Below are positions 34,361 through 43,579 of a DNA stretch of 64,000 nucleotides, in pieces. The position numbers were made by a program, and so were the translations under genes. This stretch comes from Clostridium_AD sp050717535 (GTDB lineage: Bacteria; Bacillota; Clostridia; Clostridiales; Clostridiaceae): positions 1 through 64,000 of the forward strand of contig NZ_JBOITM010000081.1 in assembly GCF_050717535.1 (NCBI RefSeq), given 5' to 3'. Under the pieces are notes generated by a model, which was given only the letters and a program-made list of their open reading frames with translations, was not told the DNA's origin and made no database searches. Every line of letters begins with the position of its first letter. The stretch's first letter is position 1.

Positions 34361-36679
34361 ATGCTAATTCGTAATTTTTTTAGAGATATAATTTCTACAC
34401 TTCCAAGATTTCTTGCTGTCATAATTGTTACAGCCCTTGGAGTAATGATTTATGTTGGTATGAGTGGAAATGGCTATAACCTTACCAAAACAGCTGAAAG
34501 TTATTATAAAAGTCAAAATGTTGCTGATTATTGGATATATGGAAGCATGCTTACTAAGTTAGATGAAAAGCGAATTGCAAACCTTGACTCGGTAGAGAGT
34601 ATTCAGTCTGAACTTAGTCTACAAGCAGAAAGCTATCAAGATGAAGATATTACCATTGACCTGGATGGAATATCAGGTGATTTTAATATTAATAAACCTG
34701 ATATCCTATCGGGAAGGATGTTTGAGAATAATCGAGAATGTATGCTGGATGCATCATATGCAAAAACTCACAATATTAATATTTCTGATAAAATTGATTT
34801 AAAAATTAAGAAAACAGATAAAAAACTGACATTCACAGTATGCGCACTAATTAATAGCCCAGAATACATACACAATATAGGGGATACAGACATCACTCCT
34901 GATAGTTATAAACATGGTTTTGCATTTGTAAAAGAAGATGCGCTAGAAGAGATGAAAGATCTACTTTCTTATAACAAAATGAGTTTAATACTTAAGAATA
35001 ATACAGATAAAAATCAATTTAGAAAAGATATCGAGAAAATATTAGGCACCAAATTAAACAAACTTTTAAGTTTTAAAGATAATGAAAAAGTCTCAATAAT
35101 AATAAATCAAGTTGATAATACAAAAGCACTTACTAACTCGCTTCCTATGATATTTTTTCTGATTGCAGCACTTATTATGTTTACTACTATGTCAAGAATT
35201 GTAGAAAACAGCAGGATGGTGATTGGCACATTAAAGGCACTTGGGTATAGTAAAATAGTCATTTTTATCTATTTTTTATCTTATGCGTTTATAGTAGTTA
35301 TTTTGGGGAATCTTCTTGGCATATTACCATCAAGAATAATTACAGCTGGACTTATGAGTTTTACTACAGCAGACATGACAGTAGCAAAATTCTCAAATAG
35401 CTTTGATTATTCATCTATTTATAAGACCTTACTGATTACAACAGTTATTTCTGTTGGTACAGCAGCATTTTTATCTGCCCGCGAAATAAGATATTCTCCT
35501 ACAGAATGCATGCGACCAAAGTCTCCGAAGATAGGCAAAGCAAATTTTCTTGAAAAAATTAAAATTATTTGGTCCAATATGAACTTTGAGCAGAAGACTA
35601 TTACGAGGAATATTTTCAGAAATAAAATGAGATTAATCATGTGTGTTTTTGGAGTGGCGGGTAGTATGGCAATAATAATTACAGCTTTTGGATTCCGTAA
35701 CTCTACTGAAAAATTAAAAAGCAACATGTTTTCAAATATGTATAGGTATGATATTCAAATAATACTTAAAAAGGACACTTCCACTTTTGAGGCTGAGAGG
35801 ATAAAAAAAATTAGCGGGGTAGATAAGACTGAAAATGTAATGAACCAAGTCGTTAAGGTATCTAATAGTGGGAAAAGTGAAAACACAACAATTAATGTAA
35901 TGGAGGATACAATATCGCTGATGGTGCCGTCCATAGATGCTAAAGATGGTATGAGTATGCCAGAAGATGGTCTTATAATCTCAACTACTTTGGCAAAAAA
36001 ACTAAATATCTATAAGGGAGATATGCTAGACCTTGTAGTTTCTGGGAAACGTGATATAAGAAAAATAAAGGTGGCAGATATTAAAGAGAACATTACCGGT
36101 GGATATATAAGTAGATCCCTTTGGAGAAAACTAGGAGAAGGATATACGCCATCTATTATATATGTAAAGACAAAGCAGCCATCTAGTTTTATAGAAAATA
36201 CTAACAATTATGACTTTATCGGTTCTATAAAACAAAAGAGTGAATTAGTAGCATCCATAAATGATCAAATGCGTGCAGTAAACTCAATTTCTCTCGTGCT
36301 TATGGTTTTTGGCGGAGTGCTAACTCTAGTAGTTTTATACAACTTGGGTATTCTAAATTTTTATGAACGGATGAGAGAACTTGCAACCCTAAAAGTTTTG
36401 GGATTCTATGACAAGGAAATTAAGGTGCTAGTTTTAAGGGAAAACACTATTTTCACCGTTATTGGAATTATTATTGGAATACCACTTGGAATAGCATTAA
36501 CTACATTTATATTGTCACAGAGTTCTAGAGAAAATATGACATTTGAACCATATATTAAAGGAGTTACTTTCTTATATGCTGCAGGATTAACATATATCTT
36601 TTCAGTTATTGTTAATTTACTTCTTAAAAGAAAGCTAAAGGACATTGATATGCTTGGGGCTTTGAAAAGTGTTGAGTAG
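34361..36679 (+). CDS. FtsX-like ABC exporter permease, two-module type
   Basis: A 772-residue membrane protein with one N-terminal helix (residues 12-32), a long extracellular domain, three helices (about 265-380), then a second repeat of the same plan (helix near 423, extracellular domain, three helices near 655-770). This duplicated FtsX/MacB-type arrangement is typical of Gram-positive exporters such as those for antimicrobial peptides or envelope components. It starts five bases after the ATPase stop and works with it. The substrate is not known. Confidence 0.85.
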   Translation: MLIRNFFRDIISTLPRFLAVIIVTALGVMIYVGMSGNGYNLTKTAESYYKSQNVADYWIYGSMLTKLDEKRIANLDSVESIQSELSLQAESYQDEDITIDLDGISGDFNINKPDILSGRMFENNRECMLDASYAKTHNINISDKIDLKIKKTDKKLTFTVCALINSPEYIHNIGDTDITPDSYKHGFAFVKEDALEEMKDLLSYNKMSLILKNNTDKNQFRKDIEKILGTKLNKLLSFKDNEKVSIIINQVDNTKALTNSLPMIFFLIAALIMFTTMSRIVENSRMVIGTLKALGYSKIVIFIYFLSYAFIVVILGNLLGILPSRIITAGLMSFTTADMTVAKFSNSFDYSSIYKTLLITTVISVGTAAFLSAREIRYSPTECMRPKSPKIGKANFLEKIKIIWSNMNFEQKTITRNIFRNKMRLIMCVFGVAGSMAIIITAFGFRNSTEKLKSNMFSNMYRYDIQIILKKDTSTFEAERIKKISGVDKTENVMNQVVKVSNSGKSENTTINVMEDTISLMVPSIDAKDGMSMPEDGLIISTTLAKKLNIYKGDMLDLVVSGKRDIRKIKVADIKENITGGYISRSLWRKLGEGYTPSIIYVKTKQPSSFIENTNNYDFIGSIKQKSELVASINDQMRAVNSISLVLMVFGGVLTLVVLYNLGILNFYERMRELATLKVLGFYDKEIKVLVLRENTIFTVIGIIIGIPLGIALTTFILSQSSRENMTFEPYIKGVTFLYAAGLTYIFSVIVNLLLKRKLKDIDMLGALKSVE

Positions 36680-36735
36680 TTCCAGGTGATATTAAATTAC
36701 TGAATTTGCAAAAATGAATGGAGGAATTAAATTAA

Positions 36736-38253
36736 ATGAAAAAATTTTTTTCAAAGAAATTTGTAAAATATATAGTAGGAACGTTAACAATATTGCTGGT
36801 TGGTTTGGGCTTATATAAGTCACCTATAGTTCAAAATAAACTTGCTGCGGGTGTTCATGTACAAAAGACCGCAGTAGTAAAAAAAGGTGATGTTAAGATA
36901 TCGGCTTCAGGAACAGGATATGTTTATTACGACAAAACCTCAAGTATATCTTCAAAGGTTAGCAGTAAAGTAAGAAGTGTATATTTTAAAGAAGGAGACA
37001 AAGTTAAAGCTGGAGATTTAATTTGTGAATTTGATGATTCTGCCACTCAGCTGGCTTTAAGTGGATCTAGGAATGAGTTAGTTCAAAGTAAGTTATCAAA
37101 TGATGCAAATGAAATCCAAGCTGGAAAGCTTTCTATTGTGACACCTTTTTCAGGACAAATTAGCAATATTCTTGTAAAGAAAGATGATGTAATTACAAAA
37201 GGTGCAGCATTATTCACTATTGCAGATACCTCAAAACTTAAGCTTTCAGTTGACTTTAATGCTGTGGATATAAAAAAGATATCAATAAATCAATCAGTTA
37301 ATGTAAGCATATCTTCTATTATGAAATCAGTTAAGGGGACTGTTACGTACATTAGCAATAAAACTACATCTACAAAGGCAGGAGGGCAATTATATACAGT
37401 GGAAATACAAATAAATAACCCTGGTGCTATTTCAGAAGGTATGATTGGTGAAGCATCCTTTGAAACATCAAAAGGGACTGTAGCAAGCACAAATTCAGTA
37501 ACCTTAGAATATGTAAGTAAGACAACCGTTATAAGTGAAACCGGTGGAACAGTAAGTAGTATATTTATTAAGAAAAATCAGCAAGTGGCTAAAAGTCAAG
37601 AAGTTATTAAAATGCATAATGATGATGTTGCAATAAATCAATCAATAGGGAATGCTAAGGTTGCTTCTTCACAAATAAAAATATCATCATCAGAAAATAT
37701 GCTTTTCGACTACAAAATATATGCACCTATAGATGGTATTATAGCTAAGCAGACCATAAAAATTGGAGATAGTGTAACCCCAGGACAAGCAATAACTTCT
37801 ATTGAAAAAACAGATGTAGTATTAGTTGACATAGATATAGATGAGATTGAAATAGCCAAAGTTGCTGTGGGGCAAAAGACGCAACTTACTTTAGATGCGC
37901 TTTCAGAAACAGCAACGAGACCTATAGAAGGTGAAGTTATAAAAGTTGCTCTTGATGGGATTTCTAAAAATGGAGTAACAAATTTTGCTGTAACCATTAA
38001 AGTCAAAGAAAGACAGAGTATGCTTAAGAGTGGAATGAATGTTTCAGCTAAGATAGAGTCCAAAAGTATAACAAATGCACTATATGTTCCGACAGGTGTA
38101 ATAACGAAATCAGGAAAGAAGCAATTAGTAACCATTAAAGACGATAAAACGAAAGGAATACAAAGGGAGATCCGGGTTGGGACAAGTAATGAAAGTGTTA
38201 CAGAAATTAAAGGTGGAGTAAAAGAAGGTGACATATTAATTCTACCTGAATAA
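36736..38253 (+). CDS. HlyD/MacA-type membrane-fusion adaptor
   Basis: A 505-residue protein with an N-terminal membrane anchor (about residues 13-30). The long extracytoplasmic part contains two lipoyl-like halves: VYFKEGDKVKAGDLICEFD, VTPFSGQISNILVKKDDVITKGAALFTIAD and later YAPIDGIIAKQTIKIGDSVTPGQAITSIE. Beta-barrel domains follow. It is the adaptor of the MacB-like ABC transporter encoded just upstream, as in other Firmicute tripartite-like exporters that lack an outer membrane. Confidence 0.87.
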   Translation: MKKFFSKKFVKYIVGTLTILLVGLGLYKSPIVQNKLAAGVHVQKTAVVKKGDVKISASGTGYVYYDKTSSISSKVSSKVRSVYFKEGDKVKAGDLICEFDDSATQLALSGSRNELVQSKLSNDANEIQAGKLSIVTPFSGQISNILVKKDDVITKGAALFTIADTSKLKLSVDFNAVDIKKISINQSVNVSISSIMKSVKGTVTYISNKTTSTKAGGQLYTVEIQINNPGAISEGMIGEASFETSKGTVASTNSVTLEYVSKTTVISETGGTVSSIFIKKNQQVAKSQEVIKMHNDDVAINQSIGNAKVASSQIKISSSENMLFDYKIYAPIDGIIAKQTIKIGDSVTPGQAITSIEKTDVVLVDIDIDEIEIAKVAVGQKTQLTLDALSETATRPIEGEVIKVALDGISKNGVTNFAVTIKVKERQSMLKSGMNVSAKIESKSITNALYVPTGVITKSGKKQLVTIKDDKTKGIQREIRVGTSNESVTEIKGGVKEGDILILPE

Positions 38254-38320
38254 ATGGGTTCAGTACACTGTGTAAATATGGAGAGCCAGTAAATAATTCA
38301 GTGAAAAGGATGGTATAAAA

Positions 38321-39814
38321 ATGAAATTTAAAAAAGCAGGGTTAAGTTTAATGTTAACAAGTTTAATGTTAACAAGTGTAATGATAATATCTACTGTAAG
38401 TTCCCCTTTAGCTTTTGCAATCTCAATCCCATTAAGCTACTCAGGTTCAATTGAGAAAATGCAACAACTAAAGGTTATAGATATGCCAACCAGCGGTGAG
38501 GAAGGATTGGTAACTAGAGGTCAATTAGTAAAAGCCATAGCAGTAGCAGATGGATTAACATCTACTTCTTCAAGCTTAAGTGGCACAACTATTTTTCCAG
38601 ATGTGACTTCTAATAGTAAGCTAAGTGGATATGTTAACGGTGTGGTAGGTGTAGGGTTAATGTTTGGAACACCAGATGGCCACTTTCATCCTGAACAGTG
38701 CGTTACAATGGCAGAGATAGACACAATCATGGTGAGGATGCTTGGATATACAGATACAGACGCAGATTTATCAAAATTATCGTGGCCTAATAATTATATT
38801 CAGCAGGCTTATAAATTAGGATTAACTACTGATATATCTACGAATAAAAGCGATAAGTTAACTTATAAAGTAGCAGCAGTTATGTTTGACAGGCTTTTTA
38901 GTACATTAATTAATGGATCTCAAACTGAGTATTTTTCTAATAAATATTTTGAAGACGAATATTTGAATACTGACATTACAGGTATATTAAAAGAAGTTAC
39001 AGTGGTTGGAAATTCAAAAACTTCAGATAATCTTTTAGATAATGAAGTTTATCTTGAAGGTCAAGGACTTAAAAGTTTAACAAAATATGCAGTTAATAGT
39101 GATGCTGGGGACATTGAGCTTGGAGTGAAATATAAACTTTATATTGATGGAGCCAATATTACTAAAGTAAGTGTAAAAGAAAATTCTACAGAAAATTATG
39201 CGGTAACAGGCATATCAAGTTCAGTAATAGCTTACATGGATGACAATGATGTGGCCCAAACAATGATGCTACCAAAAGCTTCACTATATTACTATCATGG
39301 GGAATATGTAGATTATGAAGTTGCAGTTAAATCTATTAGGGCATATTCTTCAATTATTCTAACAAAGAAGAGTGATAATTCAGGCTATGATTATGCAGTT
39401 ATTGTAGATGCTAATTTTGGTGCACCACAAATCTATAAAAATGATAATGCCAAACTTCTAGAGCAGCTTAAGACTACCAGATATACTTACATTTATAGAG
39501 GTGCAAATATACAGGAATCACAATTAAATGCTTATGATGTAGTGTATTTTGTATCTGATATTTGGAATAAAAACACATTTGTTTATGTGAATGATAAGAC
39601 TGTGCTTGGAACAATTAAAGCATTTACACCAGATATGCTTAATCCAACAGGAGTAACAATTAATAGTGTAAACTATACTTTTAGTAAGTATTTCAATAAA
39701 GCTAAACTTAATAATTATGATGGCAATATTGGAAGTTTTTTAACTAATGTTAATGTTGATGATTTTAAAACATTACTCTTAGGCGTTGATGGGAAGATAG
39801 TCGACATTTACTAG
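38321..39814 (+). CDS. Exported protein with S-layer homology domains
   Basis: A 497-residue exported protein. The signal peptide contains an exact tandem repeat of SLMLTS/LMLTS (duplicated TTAATGTTAACAAG in the DNA). The N-terminal third resembles SLH domains (MQQLKVIDMPTSGEEGLVTRGQLVKAIAVADG, IFPDVTSNSKLSGYVNGVVGVGLMFGTPDGHFHPEQCVTMAEIDTIMVRMLGY), which anchor proteins to secondary wall polymers. The remainder is beta-rich with no recognised domain. It is the last gene of the exporter operon, so it may be an exported partner. A possible insertion-element remnant starts right at its stop codon, so the original C terminus could be altered. Confidence 0.75.
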   Translation: MKFKKAGLSLMLTSLMLTSVMIISTVSSPLAFAISIPLSYSGSIEKMQQLKVIDMPTSGEEGLVTRGQLVKAIAVADGLTSTSSSLSGTTIFPDVTSNSKLSGYVNGVVGVGLMFGTPDGHFHPEQCVTMAEIDTIMVRMLGYTDTDADLSKLSWPNNYIQQAYKLGLTTDISTNKSDKLTYKVAAVMFDRLFSTLINGSQTEYFSNKYFEDEYLNTDITGILKEVTVVGNSKTSDNLLDNEVYLEGQGLKSLTKYAVNSDAGDIELGVKYKLYIDGANITKVSVKENSTENYAVTGISSSVIAYMDDNDVAQTMMLPKASLYYYHGEYVDYEVAVKSIRAYSSIILTKKSDNSGYDYAVIVDANFGAPQIYKNDNAKLLEQLKTTRYTYIYRGANIQESQLNAYDVVYFVSDIWNKNTFVYVNDKTVLGTIKAFTPDMLNPTGVTINSVNYTFSKYFNKAKLNNYDGNIGSFLTNVNVDDFKTLLLGVDGKIVDIY

Positions 39815-39830
39815 GGGTCGGGCCCCATAG

Positions 39831-39892
39831 CCGTCAAGCTAAGACAACCCAATATTTAACCTACTCTATTTTAAATATATTTAGCTTGATGG
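39831..39892. repeat. Inverted-repeat remnant, possible insertion-element end
   Basis: CCGTCAAGCTAA (39831-39842) and TTAGCTTGATGG (39881-39892) form an 11/12 inverted repeat, preceded by GGGGTCGGGCCCC. The layout resembles a MITE or an insertion-sequence scar. I could not identify a family with certainty. Confidence 0.4.
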
Positions 39893-39963
39893 GAATTATA
39901 TTGTACCGAAAATATGAGGATAACTCATATTGTTAAAAAATAGCTATATTTGAATATGCTAAG

Positions 39964-39991
39964 CAATCATGCACTTTTAATTGCATGATTG
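39964..39991 (+). terminator. Intrinsic terminator of the exporter/SLH operon
   Basis: A 10-bp stem CAATCATGCA/TGCATGATTG with an 8-nt loop followed by TTTTGATTTT. Confidence 0.75.
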
Positions 39992-40036
39992 TTTTGATTT
40001 TGCAATAATTTTACATTATCATTAAGAAAAGAAACA

Positions 40037-40080
40037 TGTGATTCACATCACTTATTTCCTAAACGATTACTTTTTATAAG
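40037..40080 (+). promoter_or_regulatory. Orphan Crp/Fnr-type site with -10-like hexamer
   Basis: TGTGATTCACATCAC (40037-40051) is followed by TATAAG at 40075-40080, 30.5 bp from the site centre. Transcription would run directly into the hairpin at 40085-40126. No gene follows on this strand. Confidence 0.4.
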
Positions 40081-40084
40081 AAAA

Positions 40085-40126
40085 AAAACACCATGTATTA
40101 GTTTCAGTATCAATACATAGTGTTTT
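40085..40126 (-). terminator. Intrinsic terminator after the cupin gene
   Basis: A 15-bp stem with one mismatch (AAAACACCATGTATT/AATACATAGTGTTTT) with a T-run of eight on the minus strand and T-rich sequence on the plus strand as well. Confidence 0.85.
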
Positions 40127-40170
40127 ACTTTTTTTACAATTGTGAATACAAATACTGTGAATATGATTGA

Positions 40171-40491
40171 TTATTTTATATTTGGTGTTTTAACATTCAA
40201 AACACTAAATGTTTCACCTTGATCTGCCCATAGTGCCATGTTTGTATTAGGCGCACAAACAATAATATCATTTGCGTTCACAACAGCTTTTTCTTCTCCA
40301 ATTTGAATTGTTCCTTTTCCAGAGACAACATAAAAAAATACATCGACAGGAACCTTATGCTGAGGGACCTCATCTCCAGGTTGTAAATTCAAATTCATAA
40401 CTCTTGTGTTATCATGGCTTATAAGTTGTTTAACTACAACACCTCTCATGTTTTTCTTACCTTCAATTTCATTCATTCTAATAATATTCAT
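40171..40491 (-). CDS. Small single-domain cupin
   Basis: A 106-residue protein predicted to be one cupin barrel: LQPGDEVPQHKVPVDVFFYVVSGKGTIQIGEE (motif 1 with His/Glu-like positions, partly degenerate) and NANDIIVCAPNTNMALWADQG (motif 2). It follows the chemoreceptor/ferredoxin fusion gene by 42 bp on the same strand and so should be transcribed from the GTAAC-N4-GTTAC promoter at 41.7 kb. Two further small cupins lie in equivalent positions near redox genes at 49.8 and 56.2 kb. Function is unknown; a metal- or redox-sensing role is inference. Confidence 0.7.
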   Translation of the reverse strand: MNIIRMNEIEGKKNMRGVVVKQLISHDNTRVMNLNLQPGDEVPQHKVPVDVFFYVVSGKGTIQIGEEKAVVNANDIIVCAPNTNMALWADQGETFSVLNVKTPNIK

Positions 40492-40533
40492 TATATTTTC
40501 TCCTTCATATTTTATTATTGGTGTTAATAATTA

Positions 40534-41547
40534 TTACTCTATAGTTATTGCACTAACTGGGCACTCCTGCTCTGCATCTTTGGCAGTGTCCATTAATTTC
40601 TTACTATATGCATTTAGTTGTCTTTCAGTTTCTTCCATTTGTCTATCCACAATACTTGCCTTTTCTATGTGGCCTATTATACTTTCAGATGTTACTTTTA
40701 ATATTCCGTCAACGTCTACTATTTCTTTATTCATGTTTTCAATATGGCACTTTTGCTCAGTCAAAATCTCCATTACTACCTTAACCTCTTGTTCCACTCT
40801 CGCTACAGATGATAGACTCCCCTCTATTTTTTCTGCTGCATTACTTGAAGCCCTAACCCCACTGACAATAACCTCATTTGACCTACTGGAATTATTTAAG
40901 ACTACCTTGGTCCCATCTTCTATGCTCCCTATTAAATTTGAAATGTCTTTAGTGCTTTGTTTAGTCATTTCAGCTAGCTTTCTAATCTCACCTGCCACCA
41001 CTGTAAAACCTTTTCCCTGTTCTCCTGCTCTTGCTGCCTCAATTGCTGCATTTAAAGCTAATAGGTTTGTTTGGCTTGCAATGCTGGTTATTAACTGAAC
41101 AACTTCATGAACCTTACTAAATTTTCTTGCCAATTCATTTATACTTTCAGTATTATTCCTATTCTCATTTTCTAAAGACTTTATTACGTCTACCATTTCG
41201 TCAATAGCATCCCTGCCTGCATAGGATTTCTTAACTGTATCCTCCGTAATCCCTATAAGTTTATTCCCTTCTGAATACAAACTATCCGTTAACCCATTAG
41301 TATTTTTAGTTAAGTTTGAAATTTGATCCATATGTATCCTTATTTTATTAGCAAGTCCTCCTAATACATCATGTTCACTATCTACAATATTGTGTTGCTT
41401 TACAGTATCCCTTAATAACTTGCTAATATCTTGAATAAAACCATTAGTTTCATTATTAAATCTAACTTCCTTCTGTTCTTTTTCTTCGCTATGCTTATTA
41501 TGAATATTTTCTAGATCTCCAAATTTTTTATTTTTAAATAACCGCAT
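40534..41547 (-). CDS. Methyl-accepting chemotaxis-type signalling protein fused to a ferredoxin C terminus
   Basis: A 337-residue soluble protein. The bulk is an MCP signalling coiled coil with the hairpin tip QTNLLALNAAIEAARAGEQGKGFTVVAGEIRKLAE and no membrane helix. The last about 20 residues, KLMDTAKDAEQECPVSAITIE, match the C terminus of the ferredoxin at 54.7 kb (KLMESAKDAEEQCPVSAITIE). DNA similarity continues across the stop codon. A deletion evidently joined the 3' end of the chemoreceptor gene to the end of a ferredoxin gene in frame. The ferredoxin part retains only one cluster Cys and cannot bind a cluster alone. Confidence 0.85.
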   Translation of the reverse strand: MRLFKNKKFGDLENIHNKHSEEKEQKEVRFNNETNGFIQDISKLLRDTVKQHNIVDSEHDVLGGLANKIRIHMDQISNLTKNTNGLTDSLYSEGNKLIGITEDTVKKSYAGRDAIDEMVDVIKSLENENRNNTESINELARKFSKVHEVVQLITSIASQTNLLALNAAIEAARAGEQGKGFTVVAGEIRKLAEMTKQSTKDISNLIGSIEDGTKVVLNNSSRSNEVIVSGVRASSNAAEKIEGSLSSVARVEQEVKVVMEILTEQKCHIENMNKEIVDVDGILKVTSESIIGHIEKASIVDRQMEETERQLNAYSKKLMDTAKDAEQECPVSAITIE

Positions 41548-41680
41548 TTATTTATTTTCCCCCCAATTTTTCTCTATCCATTAAGATACTTAAATTTTAT
41601 TATCAAACTATAGACTATGTTATTTAGTGTTTAATTGATGCAGATATAGTATTGAATATGTATAAATAATATATAGTTAT

Positions 41681-41722
41681 ATTATAACTATTTTCACGTA
41701 ATAATACGGTAACATGTGTTAC
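41681..41722 (-). promoter_or_regulatory. Promoter of the chemoreceptor-cupin unit with GTAAC-type operator
   Basis: Perfect half-sites GTAAC-ATGT-GTTAC at 41709-41722 and -10 TATAAT at 41686-41681 on the minus strand, with 29.5 bp from centre to -10. Confidence 0.85.
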
Positions 41723-41768
41723 TGTATTTAAACTTCATTAACAAAGGACACTACAGCCCTACTGCAAT

Positions 41769-41815
41769 AAAGTCAAGAAAATCTAATCATTTTATGATTA
41801 AAAATCCTTGACTTT
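41769..41815 (-). terminator. Intrinsic terminator after hcp (copy 1)
   Basis: Nested stems AAAGTCAAG/CTTGACTTT (outer) and TAATCAT/ATGATTA (inner), with A/T-rich flanks. A 23-base stretch (41769-41791) is found inverted in the equivalent terminator of hcp copy 2. Confidence 0.75.
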
Positions 41816-41829
41816 AAAATCGATATTCT

Positions 41830-43476
41830 TTATCCTAATATTTGCTTTAAATCTGCTTCTGGTGTGCTTATTGGTTTAAGATCAAAAGTATCAACTAAGA
41901 ATTGTAATACATTTGCGCTTAAGAAAGCTGGTAGTGTTGGTCCAAGGTAAATTCCTTTTACTCCAAGTGAAAGTAATGCCAATAAATCCGCAACAGCCTT
42001 TTGTTCGTACCAAGTTAAAATTATTGCAAGTGGTAGATCATTAATACCACATTTAAATGCATCAGCAAGTGCTGAGGCTATTTTAACAGCCGAATATGCA
42101 TCATTACATTGACCTATATCTAGTAATCTTGGAAGTCCTGCTACTTCGCCAAATTCCAATTTATTAAAACGATATTTTCCACAAGCCAAGGTAAGAATAA
42201 TGCAATCACTTGGAACTTGCTTTGCAAATTCAGTGTAGTAATTTCTTCCTGTTCTTGCACCATCACATCCTCCAATTAGGAAGAAGTGCTTAATTTTACC
42301 GTCTTTAACTGCATTCACTATTGTTTCTGCATGAGCCAAAGTTGCTTTATGTCCAAATCCAACTAGAATTTCTTTAACTTCTTCATCCTTTTCGAATCCA
42401 CCAAGTTCTAGTGCTTTGTTTATGATTTCAGAGAAGTCCTTATGACCCTTCTCGTCAGCAGCTATATGTTTTACTCCATCCCAGCCAACAACACTTGTTG
42501 AAAAAATCCTATCCTTATAAGAATCTCTTGGTTTCATTAAACAATTCGTTGTCATTAGAATACAACCAGGTATACCATCAAATTCCTTTTGTTGATCTTG
42601 CCATGCTCCTCCAAAATTGCCCACTAAATGTTTGTATTTATTAAGCTTTGGATATCCATGGGAAGGTAACATTTCACCATGGGTATATATATTTATTCCC
42701 TTGCCCTCTGTTTGCTGGAGTAGCATTTCAAGATCCCTTAAATCATGACCAGAAATCACAATGAATGGTCCTTTTTTAATGTTTACATTAACCTTTGTAG
42801 GTGTTGGAGAATTGTATTTTTCATTATTAGCTCTATCTAATACCTCCATAACTTTAACGCTCATATCTCCAGTTTTAATTAAGTACTTTATAAGATCTTG
42901 AAGGTTTAAACTATCATCAGTCATTACTGCTAAAACTATAAAATAAAAATCATCTACTTCATCGCTGTTATATTTAATAAACCTAGCTTGATGTGCATAT
43001 GCTGCAATTCCTTTTAATCCATATTTTATAGTTTCGCGAACTGAGCGGATATCAGCATCTAAATCCTCATCATACATAACACCTGCCTTCTTAGCATCTT
43101 CAAGCATCTGCTCTTTAGTATCACTTAGATTATATAAAGCCTCTTGTGCATTTACTTCTTCTCCTAATGCTTTCTTCCTTGCATCTTCTTTTATTACTTG
43201 AGATTTTTTAAGCATATCTATATGAGACTTTGGATCAAAATTAACATTAGTTAATGTCATAAACAATGAATTTTCAATAAATGAAACCCATGACTTATCA
43301 ATTTTTTCGCCTTTGTCTAAAAGTTTGGTAGCATAACAACTTATTCCTTTTAACTGATATATGAGCAAATCCTGAAGTGCTGCAATTTCTGGTGTTTTTC
43401 CACAGACTCCTACGTTGGTACAACCTTTTCCACCGGCAGTCTGCTCACATTGAAAACAAAACATTTTTCCTTGCAT
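41830..43476 (-). CDS. hcp: Hydroxylamine reductase / hybrid-cluster protein, copy 1
   Basis: A 548-residue hybrid-cluster protein. The N-terminal 4Fe-4S ligands FCFQCEQTAGGKGCTNVGVC follow a CX2CX8CX5C spacing. Hybrid-cluster ligands lie in GHDLRD, THGEMLPSHGYP, IPGCILMTTNC, GGCDGARTGRNYY and LACGKYRFNK. Family members reduce hydroxylamine and nitric oxide and act in nitrosative stress. It is about 95% identical by eye to the copy at 50.8-52.4 kb. The upstream gene is ric, then fprA. The promoter has a TATAAT near 43535 but no recognisable Crp/Fnr palindrome. An AGGAGG-like site precedes the ATG. Confidence 0.95.
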   Translation of the reverse strand: MQGKMFCFQCEQTAGGKGCTNVGVCGKTPEIAALQDLLIYQLKGISCYATKLLDKGEKIDKSWVSFIENSLFMTLTNVNFDPKSHIDMLKKSQVIKEDARKKALGEEVNAQEALYNLSDTKEQMLEDAKKAGVMYDEDLDADIRSVRETIKYGLKGIAAYAHQARFIKYNSDEVDDFYFIVLAVMTDDSLNLQDLIKYLIKTGDMSVKVMEVLDRANNEKYNSPTPTKVNVNIKKGPFIVISGHDLRDLEMLLQQTEGKGINIYTHGEMLPSHGYPKLNKYKHLVGNFGGAWQDQQKEFDGIPGCILMTTNCLMKPRDSYKDRIFSTSVVGWDGVKHIAADEKGHKDFSEIINKALELGGFEKDEEVKEILVGFGHKATLAHAETIVNAVKDGKIKHFFLIGGCDGARTGRNYYTEFAKQVPSDCIILTLACGKYRFNKLEFGEVAGLPRLLDIGQCNDAYSAVKIASALADAFKCGINDLPLAIILTWYEQKAVADLLALLSLGVKGIYLGPTLPAFLSANVLQFLVDTFDLKPISTPEADLKQILG

Positions 43477-43579
43477 ATTTAACCCTCCTAATTTTTAAAA
43501 CTTCTATATTCTATTCTACACATTCTTGGTATAATTATACTATACATAGGAGGGATAACTGCAAGGAAATTTTTAATGA

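Noticed and set aside
37710..38234. A 174-codon minus-strand frame
   Set aside because: Antisense to the HlyD-like gene, which has clear lipoyl-like domains; no ribosome site.
40406..41098. A 230-codon plus-strand frame
   Set aside because: It lies antisense to the chemoreceptor-like gene, has no ribosome site and no recognisable domain; the minus-strand frame has clear MCP motifs.
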